Assembly: GCA_963810615.1 (NCBI GenBank)
Contig: CAWEOA010000007.1
Coordinates: forward strand, 1 to 64,000
DNA: 64,000 bases
Reading direction: 5' to 3'
Source: JARRQJ01 sp963810615
GTDB lineage: Bacteria; Pseudomonadota; Gammaproteobacteria; DRLM01
The translations under genes were made by a program, and so were the position numbers. Below the pieces are notes generated by a model, which worked only from the letters and a program-made list of their open reading frames with translations, was not told where the DNA came from and did not search any database. How positions within the stretch are numbered: the stretch's first letter is position 1; every line of letters starts with the position of its first letter. This document shows positions 25,369-33,986 of this stretch, in pieces.

Positions 25369-27863
25369 AGCACCTAGCCTTGGCCTTGCGCCTGCTCGGC
25401 CGGGATTTGCGGTCCGGCGAAGTCCGGGTGCTGGCGCTGGCGGTGGTGATCGCGGTGGCCAGCGTCACCTCCGTAGGTTTTTTCACCGACCGTATTCAGC
25501 AGTTACTGGAACGCCAGGCCAATGTGTTGATGGGGGCGGATCTGGTAATAGCGGCGGATCATGTGCTGGGTGCCGATTTGTCCCGCGCCGCGCGGCAACG
25601 CGGCTTGCGCACGGCGCAGACCGTGAGTTTCCTGAGCATGGTGCAGGCCAGCGGGCGCAATCAGCTCACGGCGGTAAAGGCGGTGAGCGCCGCTTATCCG
25701 CTGCGCGGCGAGCTGCGTATCGCTCCGCAACGCTTCGTCCCTGATCATGTGGCGCAGACCATTCCCGTGCGCGGCACGGTTTGGGCCGACGAACGTTTAT
25801 TGGGTGAGTTGGGCATACAGGTGGGCGATCACATTACCGTGGGCGATGCGGTGTTCAGCCTGGCGGCGGTGATCAGCCACGAACCGGATCGCGGCGGCTC
25901 GCTGTTCAGCATCGCGCCGCGCCTGCTGATGAACCAGGATGATGTGGCGGCGACGGGTTTGATTCAACCCGCCAGCCGCGTGCACTACCGGCTGCTGGTG
26001 GCGGGAGATGCGGCGGCCTTGAAGAATTATCGCGAGGCGATAGCACCCAAGCTGGCGCGCGGCGAACGTCTTGAGACGGTGGAAGACGCCCGTCCGGAGA
26101 TGCGTACCGCCTTGGAACGGGCGCGACAGTTTCTGGGCTTGGCGAGCATGGTGAGCGTCATACTGGCCGGGGTGGCGATGGCCATGGCCGCACGCCGCTT
26201 CGTTGCCCGCCATTTGGATAATGTCGCGATCCTGCGCACCTTCGGCGCTACGCAAAGGGATATTGCGGCATTGTACGGCTGGCAATTATTGGCATTGGGT
26301 CTGGCGGGCAGCGCGTTGGGTTGTGTCACCGGCTACATCGCCCAGGGTTTGCTGGGCGACATCCTGGGTACGCTGGCCGCATCGGCCTTACCGGCGCCCT
26401 CCTGGTTTCCGGTGCTCATCGGGATGTTGGTCGGCTTGATCACCCTGGCCGCGTTCACCGTGCCGCCGCTGATGCATTTGCGGCGCGTACCTACCTTGCG
26501 GGTATTACGCCATGACATGGGCGCGCTGCCCGGACCGAGCAGGGGCGCCTATCTTGTGGGCGTGGCGGCGCTGGCGATGATTACAGTGTGGCAGGCCGAT
26601 AATCTGCGTCTCGGCTTGATGGTGCTGGGGGGCAGCGCGGCGACCATAATGGTATTAGCGCTCGCCGCCGCCGCGGTCATGGCCTTATTGAAACGCCTGG
26701 GTCACCGGGCCAGCGGAGTGTGGCGCTTTGGCATAGCCAATCTGACGCGGCGTTCCCAGGGCAGCGTGGTGCAGGTGGTGGCCTTCGGGGTGGGGATGCT
26801 GGCGTTGCTATTGCTGGGCGTGGTGCGCGTGGACCTGCTCGCGGACTGGCAGGCCAGTCTGCCGCCCCAGGCGCCGAACCGTTTCCTCATCAATATTCAG
26901 CCCGAACAGGTCAAGCCGCTCACGGCCTTCTTCAAGGCCAATAATTTTGCCGGTACGGATCTGTTCCCCATGGTGCGCGGCCGCCTAACCGCCATCAATG
27001 CCAAGCCGGTCGTGCCGGAAAACTATCAGGACCAGCGTGCCCGGCGGCTGGTGGAGCGGGAATTCAATCTGTCGTGGGCCAAGGCGCTGCAATCGGACAA
27101 TAGTATCGTCGCCGGCCGCTGGTGGAGCAGCGCCGATGCCGCTCAACCCTTATTGTCGGTGGAAGAGGGCATCGCCAAGACCTTGGGGATAGCCGTGGGT
27201 GATACTCTCAGCTATCAGATCGGCGGAGAAATGTTCACTGCGCGCGTCGCGAACCTGCGCAAAGTGGCCTGGGACAGTTTTCACGTGAATTTTTTCGTGA
27301 TTGCCTCGCCCGCTTCCCTGGATGGCTTTCCCACCAGCTATATCACCAGTTTCTATTTACCGGTGGGTAAAGAGGCGTTCCTGGGGCGCATGGTGCAGCG
27401 CTTTCCCAATGTCACGGTCATTGATGTGGCGGCGATCATGGCCCAGGTACGCCAGGTGATCGAACGGGTGACCCTGGCCTTGGAGTATGTGTTCGGTTTT
27501 ACGGTCTTGGCCGGCTTGATGGTGCTGTACGCCGCCATTCAATCATCCCTGGACGAGCGCCTGCTGGAGGGGGCGGTATTGCGCACCCTGGGGGCCGGTC
27601 GCCGTCAATTGTTGGGCGGCATGGCGGTGGAATTCGCCGGAATCGGCCTGATCGCCGGCCTGATCGCCGCCTCCGGGGCCGCCGCCGCCGGTTATATGCT
27701 GGCCGAGCACCTGTTCCACTTCAGCTATCACGTGAATGTCGCCTTGTGGTGGTGGGGCGGTGCGGGCGGGGCGCTCAGCGTGGCCGTCGCCGGGCTATGG
27801 GGCACGCGCTTCATCCTGCGTCGCCCGCCTTGGCAGACCCTGCGTGAATTGCAAGGGGCATGA
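25365..27863 (+). CDS. ybbP: ABC transporter permease, YbbP family (FtsX domains)
   Basis: This is an 832-residue inner-membrane permease, close to the size of E. coli YbbP. An N-terminal segment anchors it (VRVLALAVVIAVASVTSVGF). A MacB-like periplasmic region follows (LMGADLVIAADHVL onward). A first FtsX-like membrane block lies around residues 260-370. A central set of helices has LGGSAATIMVLALAAAAVMAL and VQVVAFGVGMLALLLLGVV. After a second periplasmic domain comes a C-terminal FtsX block (LALEYVFGFTVLAGLMVLYAAIQ to the end). It is translationally coupled to ybbA by an ATGA overlap. The family is linked to extraction or remodelling of envelope lipids or lipoproteins, but its substrate is not established. 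Confidence 0.92.
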   Translation: MKHLALALRLLGRDLRSGEVRVLALAVVIAVASVTSVGFFTDRIQQLLERQANVLMGADLVIAADHVLGADLSRAARQRGLRTAQTVSFLSMVQASGRNQLTAVKAVSAAYPLRGELRIAPQRFVPDHVAQTIPVRGTVWADERLLGELGIQVGDHITVGDAVFSLAAVISHEPDRGGSLFSIAPRLLMNQDDVAATGLIQPASRVHYRLLVAGDAAALKNYREAIAPKLARGERLETVEDARPEMRTALERARQFLGLASMVSVILAGVAMAMAARRFVARHLDNVAILRTFGATQRDIAALYGWQLLALGLAGSALGCVTGYIAQGLLGDILGTLAASALPAPSWFPVLIGMLVGLITLAAFTVPPLMHLRRVPTLRVLRHDMGALPGPSRGAYLVGVAALAMITVWQADNLRLGLMVLGGSAATIMVLALAAAAVMALLKRLGHRASGVWRFGIANLTRRSQGSVVQVVAFGVGMLALLLLGVVRVDLLADWQASLPPQAPNRFLINIQPEQVKPLTAFFKANNFAGTDLFPMVRGRLTAINAKPVVPENYQDQRARRLVEREFNLSWAKALQSDNSIVAGRWWSSADAAQPLLSVEEGIAKTLGIAVGDTLSYQIGGEMFTARVANLRKVAWDSFHVNFFVIASPASLDGFPTSYITSFYLPVGKEAFLGRMVQRFPNVTVIDVAAIMAQVRQVIERVTLALEYVFGFTVLAGLMVLYAAIQSSLDERLLEGAVLRTLGAGRRQLLGGMAVEFAGIGLIAGLIAASGAAAAGYMLAEHLFHFSYHVNVALWWWGGAGGALSVAVAGLWGTRFILRRPPWQTLRELQGA

Positions 27864-27935
27864 TCCTTAATGGATTGTTCTACGGCGGTGTGACGTGGTA
27901 TTTTCCTTGGTAATTATTTCGGGAGAGGGGACAGC

Positions 27936-28763
27936 ATGCTGCGTTGCTTGATTTGCGCGCTGAGTCTGGTTGCGGCCACGGCTTATGGCCAAGCGGGAAC
28001 CCAAGCCCCGCAACCCGCCGGGAAGGCGACGGTCCTGACCACCGCCTACGGTACCCAGTTCGATGCCTATGTCACCGGCCCCGAGGATGCCTCGCGGGCG
28101 GTGTTGCTGCTGCACGACCGTTATGGGTTCGATGAACAGGCGCGGGATTGGGCGGACCGTTTTGCCGGCCTGGGTTACCGTGCCCTGGCCATTGATCTCT
28201 ATGATGGACGCCATGCCAAGACGTGGGAGCATGCCACCTCCATCATGAATTCCATCGATCAGGTGTGGGCGGATTCGGACATCTCGGCGGCCTTGCATTA
28301 TCTCAAGGAAAATAAGCCGCAGCGCAAAGTGGTGATTTTGGGCTGGGATTACGGCGGAACCGAAGCCTTGCTCGCAACTCTGAACGATCCCGCTGCGGTG
28401 GCGGCGACCATTGCCTTGTACCCCACGCACCTGAATACCACCCCATCGTCGCCTGAAACCGTCGACAGCCCCATGATGCTCATATTGGCGAAACGCGATC
28501 CGGAATTGAAGATCCGGCCGAGTCAGCCCTCAAAAGGCAGCGTGGGTAAAGCCGGCGCGAATTTTATCGTCCTGGGCCTGGATGCCCTGGCAAATATGCG
28601 TGAAATCGCTGCCGTATTGAGGTCGAGAATGGATATCGATGTAATCGGCTTGAATGCCGACCGGGGATTCAGCGATCCGCTCAGTAAGAATTATGATGTG
28701 GCCGCAACGGCCTCGGCGTGGAAAGAAACCCAGGATTTTCTGTCTCGCCATGTGACGCCTTGA
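27936..28763 (+). CDS. Exported dienelactone-hydrolase-family protein with altered catalytic triad
   Basis: This is a 275-residue alpha/beta-hydrolase with signal peptide MLRCLICALSLVAATAYGQA. The fold markers of dienelactone hydrolases are present: LLLHDRYGFDEQARDWADRF, YRALAIDLYDG, the nucleophile elbow, LAKRDPEL, and a C-terminal FSDPLSKNYD..A...AWKETQDFL. In the elbow, however, the usual GxCxGG is GWDYGG, so Asp replaces the Cys nucleophile. The usual GHGF near the C-terminus is ADRGF, so Arg replaces the catalytic His. The Asp of the triad appears kept (KRDP). It may be a non-catalytic or re-purposed member. It stands alone between ybbP and the ilv operon. The ribosome site gagagggg lies upstream of the ATG. 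Confidence 0.85.
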   Translation: MLRCLICALSLVAATAYGQAGTQAPQPAGKATVLTTAYGTQFDAYVTGPEDASRAVLLLHDRYGFDEQARDWADRFAGLGYRALAIDLYDGRHAKTWEHATSIMNSIDQVWADSDISAALHYLKENKPQRKVVILGWDYGGTEALLATLNDPAAVAATIALYPTHLNTTPSSPETVDSPMMLILAKRDPELKIRPSQPSKGSVGKAGANFIVLGLDALANMREIAAVLRSRMDIDVIGLNADRGFSDPLSKNYDVAATASAWKETQDFLSRHVTP

Positions 28764-28896
28764 GGGGATGCTCTCCCGGAGGCGCCATTCCCGGGGTGGT
28801 CTTAAGGCCACGGCAATAATCTGCTCGTTCTCTCTTGACCTATCACCGTGTTATCATTACCGTTCTTTGGTTATTTTAGGCCGTAATTTAGCATTT

Positions 28897-28918
28897 GCCC
28901 GTTTTTGCGGGTTTTTTT
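28897..28918 (+). terminator. Short intrinsic terminator or attenuator before ilvI
   Basis: GCCCG (28897-28901), a loop of five T and one G, then CGGGT (28908-28912) and a run of seven T form a small terminator-like hairpin. It sits 20 bases before the ilvI start. It could end the dienelactone-hydrolase transcript or act as an attenuator of the ilv operon. The stem is only four or five base pairs, so the call is tentative. Confidence 0.4.
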
Positions 28919-28937
28919 GTCTTATACAGGAACTATT

Positions 28938-30632
28938 GTGGAATTGACCGGAGCCGAGATTGTCGTTCAGAGCCTGAAGGATGAGGGCGTCGAGTATGTG
29001 TTCGGTTACCCCGGCGGGGCGGTGCTGCACATCTATGATGCCTTGTTCCGGCAAGGGGACGTCAAACATATCCTGGTGCGTCACGAGCAAGGGGCGACCC
29101 ATGCGGCGGACGGTTATGCCCGCGCCACCGGCCGGCCCGGCGTGGTGTTGGTGACCTCGGGGCCCGGCGCCACCAATGCGGTTACCGGCATCGCCACGGC
29201 CTATATGGATTCCATACCCATGGTGATCCTCACCGGGCAGGTCCCTACCGCCTTGATCGGCAACGATGCCTTCCAGGAAGTGGACAATGTCGGCATCACC
29301 CGGCCGTGCGTCAAGCACAACTTCTTGGTGAAGGACGTGAAGGACCTGGCGGAGACCATCAAGAAGGCCTTTTACATCGCTGCCACCGGCCGGCCCGGCC
29401 CCGTGCTGGTGGACATCCCCAAAGACGTCACCGCCAACAAGGCCGAATACGCCTATCCCGATTCGGTCTCGGTGCGCTCTTATAATCCCGTGACCAAAGG
29501 CCACCCCGGGCAGATCAAAAAGGCCGTGGACCTGATGCTGTCCGCCAAGCGTCCCATGCTCTATACCGGTGGCGGCGTTATCCTGGCGAACGCCGCCGGC
29601 GCCCTCACCGAATTGACCCGTACGCTGGGTTTTCCCATCACCAATACCCTGATGGGCCTGGGCGCTTACCCCGCCACCGACAAGCAGTTTCTGGGCATGC
29701 TGGGCATGCACGGCACCTACGAGGCCAATATGGCCATGCATCATTGCGACGTGCTCATCGCCATCGGTGCGCGCTTCGACGACCGGGTGACGGGTAACGT
29801 CAAGAAGTTCTGTCCCACCGCCGAGATCGTGCACGTGGATATCGATCCCTCGTCCATCTCCAAGAACGTCAAGGTGCATGTGCCCATCGTCGGGGCGGTG
29901 GATCTGGTATTGAACGATATGATCCGACTGGTCAAGGACGGCAAGCGCCAGCCCGACCAGGATGCGCTGGCGGCGTGGTGGCAGCAGATCGAAGAATGGC
30001 GGGCCATGGACTGCCTGAAATACGATCGCAACTCCGAGATCATCAAGCCGCAGTACGTACTGGAAAAACTCTACGAGATCACCGGCGGCAACGCCTTCGT
30101 CACCTCCGATGTGGGCCAGCATCAGATGTGGGCGGCGCAATATTACAAATTCGACAAGCCCAGACGCTGGATCAATTCCGGCGGTTTGGGCACCATGGGC
30201 TTCGGCCTGCCGGCGGCGATGGGCGTGCAACTGGCCCATCCCGACGACATCGTGGCCTGTGTCACCGGCGAGGGCAGCATCCAAATGTGTATTCAGGAAC
30301 TGTCCACCTGTTTTCAATACAAGCTGCCCATCAAGGTCGTGAACCTCAATAACCGTTATCTAGGCATGGTGCGGCAATGGCAGGAGTTTTTCTATCAGGG
30401 TCGGTATGCCATGTCCTACATGGATTCCCTGCCGGATTTCGTCAAATTGGCCGAGGCCTATGGTCACGTCGGCATGAAGATCGAAAAACCCGGCGATGTG
30501 GAAGGTGCGCTGAAAGAGGCGGTGGCCCTCAAGGACCGACTGGTGTTTATGGACTTCATTACCGATCAGACCGAGAATGTCTATCCCATGATCCCGGCCG
30601 GCGCGGGCCTCAATGAAATGATATTGGTATAA
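28938..30632 (+). CDS. ilvI: Acetolactate synthase large subunit
   Basis: This is the catalytic subunit of acetohydroxyacid synthase, the ThDP- and FAD-dependent first common step of valine, leucine and isoleucine synthesis. As chosen it has 564 residues, against about 574 for E. coli IlvI. Markers are FGYPGGAVLHIYDAL with the ThDP-activating Glu nearby (RHEQGATHAADGYAR), PMVILTGQVPT, the FAD region IAIGARFDDRVTG, and the ThDP motif VTGEGSIQMCIQELST to NLNNRYLGMVRQWQ. GEGS in place of GDGS is a normal variant. I chose GTG at 28938 (MELTGAEIV) because it has acagga seven bases upstream and matches the family start. The longer TTG start at 28905 would fall inside a terminator hairpin. It is the first gene of ilvI-ilvH-ilvC. 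Confidence 0.96.
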   Translation: MELTGAEIVVQSLKDEGVEYVFGYPGGAVLHIYDALFRQGDVKHILVRHEQGATHAADGYARATGRPGVVLVTSGPGATNAVTGIATAYMDSIPMVILTGQVPTALIGNDAFQEVDNVGITRPCVKHNFLVKDVKDLAETIKKAFYIAATGRPGPVLVDIPKDVTANKAEYAYPDSVSVRSYNPVTKGHPGQIKKAVDLMLSAKRPMLYTGGGVILANAAGALTELTRTLGFPITNTLMGLGAYPATDKQFLGMLGMHGTYEANMAMHHCDVLIAIGARFDDRVTGNVKKFCPTAEIVHVDIDPSSISKNVKVHVPIVGAVDLVLNDMIRLVKDGKRQPDQDALAAWWQQIEEWRAMDCLKYDRNSEIIKPQYVLEKLYEITGGNAFVTSDVGQHQMWAAQYYKFDKPRRWINSGGLGTMGFGLPAAMGVQLAHPDDIVACVTGEGSIQMCIQELSTCFQYKLPIKVVNLNNRYLGMVRQWQEFFYQGRYAMSYMDSLPDFVKLAEAYGHVGMKIEKPGDVEGALKEAVALKDRLVFMDFITDQTENVYPMIPAGAGLNEMILV

Positions 30633-31284
30633 AATGATACGCTCTCGGCGGTCAGCTATCAGTAAGGGCACTAAGCTGATAGCCAACAGCTGAAGGCTGA
30701 AAGCGCTTATATGCGACATATAATTTCCATACTGTTAGAAAACGAGGCGGGCGCCTTGAGCCGGGTGGCGGGTCTGTTCTCTGCCCGCGGTTATAACATC
30801 CAGTCGTTGACGGTGGCGCCGACCGAGGAACCTTCGTTGTCGCGCCTGACCCTGGTGACGTCCGGTTCGGACGAGATCATCGAGCAGATCACCAAGCAGC
30901 TCAACAAGCTGGTGGACGTGGTGAAGCTGGTCGACCTCACCGAGGGACCGTACATCGAACGCGAAATGATGCTGATCAAGGTGCAGGCCGCGGCTGAAGG
31001 GCGCAATGAATTAAAGCGGCTCACGGATATATTCCGCGGCCGTATCATCGATGTCACGCCGACCACCTATGTCATCGAATTGACCGGCACCGGCGATAAA
31101 CTGGACGCCTACATCGAGGCGGTGGGCGCGGGACTGATCCTGGAAACGGTGCGTTCCGGGGTGTCGGGCATCGCGCGCGGCGAAAAGAGTTTACATTTAT
31201 AAGCGATCGGCTATGCGCTGTCAGTCCGTGGCTAATAGCCGAAGACTGAGAGCTGATAGCTTAAAACCCAGAGGGAATCATGCA
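30633..31284 (+). repeat. Short related repeats in the two ilv operon spacers
   Basis: The spacer 30633-30710 contains gtcagctatcagt, aagctgatagccaacagctg and aaggctgaaagc. The spacer 31203-31284 contains gctgtcagtccgtggctaatagccg and agactgagagctgatagctt. Both are variations on AGCTGATAGC and its complement GCTATCAGCT. The ilvH gene lies between them. They resemble the simple dispersed repeats found between genes in many proteobacteria; the function is unknown. Confidence 0.5.
30711..31202 (+). CDS. ilvH: Acetolactate synthase small (regulatory) subunit
   Basis: This is the regulatory subunit of acetohydroxyacid synthase: 163 residues, the same length as E. coli IlvH. An N-terminal ACT domain is seen in HIISILLENEAGALSRVAGL and FSARGYNIQSLTVAPTE. 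The C-terminal domain includes REMMLIKV and the IDVTPTTYVIELTG block. It binds valine to give feedback inhibition. It lies 78 bases after ilvI; the spacer contains short related motifs (agctgatagcc, aacagctgaaggctgaaagc) that recur in the spacer before ilvC. Confidence 0.96.
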   Translation: MRHIISILLENEAGALSRVAGLFSARGYNIQSLTVAPTEEPSLSRLTLVTSGSDEIIEQITKQLNKLVDVVKLVDLTEGPYIEREMMLIKVQAAAEGRNELKRLTDIFRGRIIDVTPTTYVIELTGTGDKLDAYIEAVGAGLILETVRSGVSGIARGEKSLHL

Positions 31285-32301
31285 ATGAACGTTTATTACG
31301 ATAAAGACGCCGACTTATCCATTATTCGCGGCAAGAAGGTCACCATTCTCGGCTACGGTTCGCAGGGGCATGCCCATGCCAACAACCTGAAGGATTCCGG
31401 GGTGAACGTCACGGTGGGCCTGCGCGCCGGTTCCTCTTCCGCGGTGAAGGCCAAGAATGCCGGCCTGGAAGTGCAGGAGCCGGATCAAGCGGTGCAGGGG
31501 GCGGATGTCGTCATGCTTCTGGTGCCCGATGAACACCAGGCCGCGCTGTATCGCGATACCGTCGCGCCGAATATCAAACAGGGTGCGGCCCTGGCCTTTG
31601 CTCACGGCTTCAATATCCACTTCGAGCAGATCGTGCCGCGTGCCGATCTCGACGTGATCATGGTTGCCCCCAAGGGTCCGGGTCATTTGGTGCGCTCCAC
31701 GTATATTCAAGGCGGCGGCGTCCCCAGCCTTATCGCGGTCTATCAGAATGCCAGCGGCAAGGCCAGGGAGATCGCGTTGTCCTATGCCAGCGCCAACGGC
31801 GGCGGCCGTGCCGGTGTCATCGAAACCAATTTCCGCGAAGAGACCGAGACCGATCTGTTCGGCGAACAGGCGGTGCTGTGCGGCGGCGCCACGGCCTTGG
31901 TGCAGGCCGGGTTCGAGACCTTGGTGGAGGCCGGTTATGCGCCGGAGATGGCCTATTTCGAGTGCCTGCACGAGCTCAAGCTCATTGTCGATCTGATGTA
32001 TGAGGGTGGCATTGCCAATATGCGCTACTCCATCTCCAATACCGCCGAATACGGGGATTTCACTCGCGGGCCGCGCATCATCACCGAGCAGACTAAACAG
32101 GAGATGAAGAAGATCCTCACTGAGATTCAAACCGGCGAGTTTGCCCGTGAATTTATTTTGGAAAACCAGGCGGGGGCGGCGAAATTGAAGGCGCTGCGCC
32201 GTATCGGCCGCGAACATCCTATTGAAGTGGTGGGTGAGAAGCTGCGTGATATGATGCCGTGGATCAAGGCCAATAAAATCGTGGATCGCAGCAAAAACTA
32301 A
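31285..32301 (+). CDS. ilvC: Ketol-acid reductoisomerase (class I)
   Basis: This NADPH- and Mg-dependent enzyme performs the second step of branched-chain amino acid synthesis. At 338 residues it is the short class I form. The N-terminal Rossmann region has VTILGYGSQGHAHANNLKDSG (fingerprint GxGxxG), followed by LLVPDEHQAALY and FAHGFNIHF. The knotted C-terminal domain has the metal-binding acidic residues in ETETDLFGEQAVLCGG and ELKLIVDLMYEGG. I start it at 31285 (MNVYYDKDADLSI), 13 bases after gaggga. The open frame reaches back to 31213 through the repeat-containing spacer, which is not family-like. A strong terminator follows at 32360. Confidence 0.97.
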   Translation: MNVYYDKDADLSIIRGKKVTILGYGSQGHAHANNLKDSGVNVTVGLRAGSSSAVKAKNAGLEVQEPDQAVQGADVVMLLVPDEHQAALYRDTVAPNIKQGAALAFAHGFNIHFEQIVPRADLDVIMVAPKGPGHLVRSTYIQGGGVPSLIAVYQNASGKAREIALSYASANGGGRAGVIETNFREETETDLFGEQAVLCGGATALVQAGFETLVEAGYAPEMAYFECLHELKLIVDLMYEGGIANMRYSISNTAEYGDFTRGPRIITEQTKQEMKKILTEIQTGEFAREFILENQAGAAKLKALRRIGREHPIEVVGEKLRDMMPWIKANKIVDRSKN

Positions 32302-32359
32302 GCGGTGCGGAGGAACGGAAGGGAAAGCCGTCCCCGAATAACAAACCATAGTCGCATGA

Positions 32360-32400
32360 GAAGGAGCAGGTCCCGGCGAGTCCGGCCTGCTCCTTCGTTT
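32360..32400 (+). terminator. Rho-independent terminator after ilvC
   Basis: GAAGGAGCAGG (32360-32370) pairs perfectly with CCTGCTCCTTC (32386-32396). The loop of 15 bases can itself form CCGG-CCGG, and gttt follows. This is the strongest hairpin I found in the window and marks the end of the ilvIHC transcript. Confidence 0.8.
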
Positions 32401-32466
32401 AACGCTCAACAAACTATTCCAAGCTGCTTGTCATTATTGTTCCGCAATTAGGGTAATACCTGTCTG

Positions 32467-33156
32467 ATGGCTATAGCCCGTGAAGCATGGTTGCTGGTGA
32501 TCGCAGCCGGTGTCGCAGCCGGGCTCGCCTATATCTCCTGTGGCCTTTATTGCAGCCTGCCGCTGATTATTATCACAATGGGCTTACTCTATTTGTTTCG
32601 TGATCCGCAACGGAGCATTCCGCCTACGCCTTTAGGGGTGGTTGCTCCGGTTGATGGGCGAGTCGTCGCAGTGAGTGAGGTAAGCGATCCTTTTTTGGGA
32701 CGTGCGGCCATCAAGATAAGTATTCGCATGAACCTGCTGGGCCCCTTGGTATTGCGCAGCGCCATCGAAGGTCGAGTGATGCAGCAATGGTATTTACCCC
32801 AGGGCCTGGATCCCCATTTGTTGGCCGGGATGGATAAACAGACCTTGTCCGGGGACCCGCACGCCCGCCAGGCCCACTTCGCGATGTGGATACAGACCGA
32901 TGAACAGGACGATGTGGTGATCGCGATGCGGGGCATCTTTTTATTAAACCGTTTGCGCTGTGCCGTGCAGTCCGGAGACAGGATCGGGCAGGGGTGGCGC
33001 TACGGTTTATTGTTGTCTTTCGCCACCGTGGATATTTATCTTCCGGTCAATAGTCGTATCGACGTGCAGCAGGGAGGTACACTGCGCGCAGGATCGGATA
33101 TCATTGCTGATCTGATCCATAAGGAGAAGCCGGTTGTGACGCCGGAAACCGGATAA
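32467..33156 (+). CDS. Phosphatidylserine-decarboxylase-like protein lacking the pyruvoyl-forming site
   Basis: This is a 229-residue homologue of the short-form PSD proenzyme. The family frame is clear: IAREAWLL start, two membrane segments, LYLFRDPQRSIP, APVDGRVVAV, IKISIRMN, GWRYG and VDIYLPVNSR. Three catalytic landmarks are changed. The NVH block is GPL (MNLLGPLVLRSAIEGRV). The IAGxxARRI block is MRGIFLLNRL. The self-cleavage motif FGSR is SFAT (GLLLSFATVDIYLP), so neither the Gly-Ser bond nor the Ser that becomes the pyruvoyl group is present. The gene is full length and in frame, seven bases before pssA, where psd normally stands. It should not be able to make the PSD prosthetic group. 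The activity, if any, is unknown. Homology is certain; the function in the label is not. Confidence 0.8.
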   Translation: MAIAREAWLLVIAAGVAAGLAYISCGLYCSLPLIIITMGLLYLFRDPQRSIPPTPLGVVAPVDGRVVAVSEVSDPFLGRAAIKISIRMNLLGPLVLRSAIEGRVMQQWYLPQGLDPHLLAGMDKQTLSGDPHARQAHFAMWIQTDEQDDVVIAMRGIFLLNRLRCAVQSGDRIGQGWRYGLLLSFATVDIYLPVNSRIDVQQGGTLRAGSDIIADLIHKEKPVVTPETG

Positions 33157-33162
33157 CAGCTT

Positions 33163-33945
33163 ATGAATGACGAGACCAATGTGGTGAAACGCCGGCGTGG
33201 TATCTACCTGCTGCCCAACCTCTTTACCACGGCAGGCCTGTTTGCGGGCTTTTACGCCATCGTCGCCGCCACCAAAAATCACTTCGATGCCGCGGCGATT
33301 GCTATCTTTGTTGCAATGATCATGGACAGCCTGGACGGACGTATCGCTCGTCTCACCAATACTCAGAGCGACTTCGGCAAGGAATACGACAGTCTGTCGG
33401 ATATGGTGGCCTTCGGCTTAGCGCCGGCGTTGGTGATGTATGAGTGGGCCTTGCTGGGGTTGGGGAAACTGGGATGGCTGGCGGCGTTCATCTACACTGC
33501 CGGCGCGGCCTTGCGCTTGGCGCGCTTCAATGTACAGCACGCCGTGGTCAATAAACGTTACTTTCAAGGTCTGGCCAGCCCCGCCGCTGCCGGTGTTTTG
33601 GGTGGAGTGGTATGGGTGGCTGATGATTACGGTTTGCGCGATTCTGTGGGTATGACGATAGCGGTGGCGGTGCTGACGGTGACGGTAGCCTTATTGATGG
33701 TAAGCAATATCCGCTATCGCAGCTTCAAGGATCTGGATTTGCGTAACCGGGTGCCGTTTGTGGGGGTACTGTTGCTGGTGTTGATCTTTGCCTTTGTTTC
33801 CATCGATCCGCCGCAAGTCCTGTTTGCCCTGTTTTTTGGTTATGCGGTTTCCGGTCCGGTCAATAGCTTGATATTCCTGCGCAAGCGCAAACAGATATTA
33901 CAGCGCCGCCGCCAACGCACGGCTGAGAATCGCGATGATTTGTAG
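33163..33945 (+). CDS. pssA: CDP-diacylglycerol-serine O-phosphatidyltransferase
   Basis: This integral membrane enzyme makes phosphatidylserine from CDP-diacylglycerol and serine. It has 260 residues. The CDP-alcohol phosphatidyltransferase motif DGxxAR(x8)GxxxDxxxD is seen in DSLDGRIARLTNTQ followed by FGKEYDSLSDMVAFGLAP (residues about 51-85). Around it are six to eight membrane segments. It begins IYLLPNLFTTAGLFAGFYA as usual for the family. It follows the PSD-like gene by six bases, so the two are probably co-transcribed. The order ilv genes, psd, pssA, leuA is a known conserved arrangement in beta- and some gammaproteobacteria. Confidence 0.94.
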   Translation: MNDETNVVKRRRGIYLLPNLFTTAGLFAGFYAIVAATKNHFDAAAIAIFVAMIMDSLDGRIARLTNTQSDFGKEYDSLSDMVAFGLAPALVMYEWALLGLGKLGWLAAFIYTAGAALRLARFNVQHAVVNKRYFQGLASPAAAGVLGGVVWVADDYGLRDSVGMTIAVAVLTVTVALLMVSNIRYRSFKDLDLRNRVPFVGVLLLVLIFAFVSIDPPQVLFALFFGYAVSGPVNSLIFLRKRKQILQRRRQRTAENRDDL

Positions 33946-33986
33946 CCGGGCGTACCTTCCTGGATTGAGCGAGACGCAGCCGCACA

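Noticed and set aside
28905..28937. TTG at 28905 as the ilvI start
   Set aside because: It lies within the terminator-like hairpin. GTG at 28938 has a proper ribosome site and matches the family N-terminus.
28857..30317. 486-codon minus-strand frame opposite ilvI
   Set aside because: ilvI on the plus strand is unmistakable, and the antisense frame is His/Gly-rich shadow sequence.
29000..30632. GEGS in place of GDGS in the ThDP motif of IlvI as an anomaly
   Set aside because: GEGS occurs in many proteobacterial acetolactate synthases as I know them.
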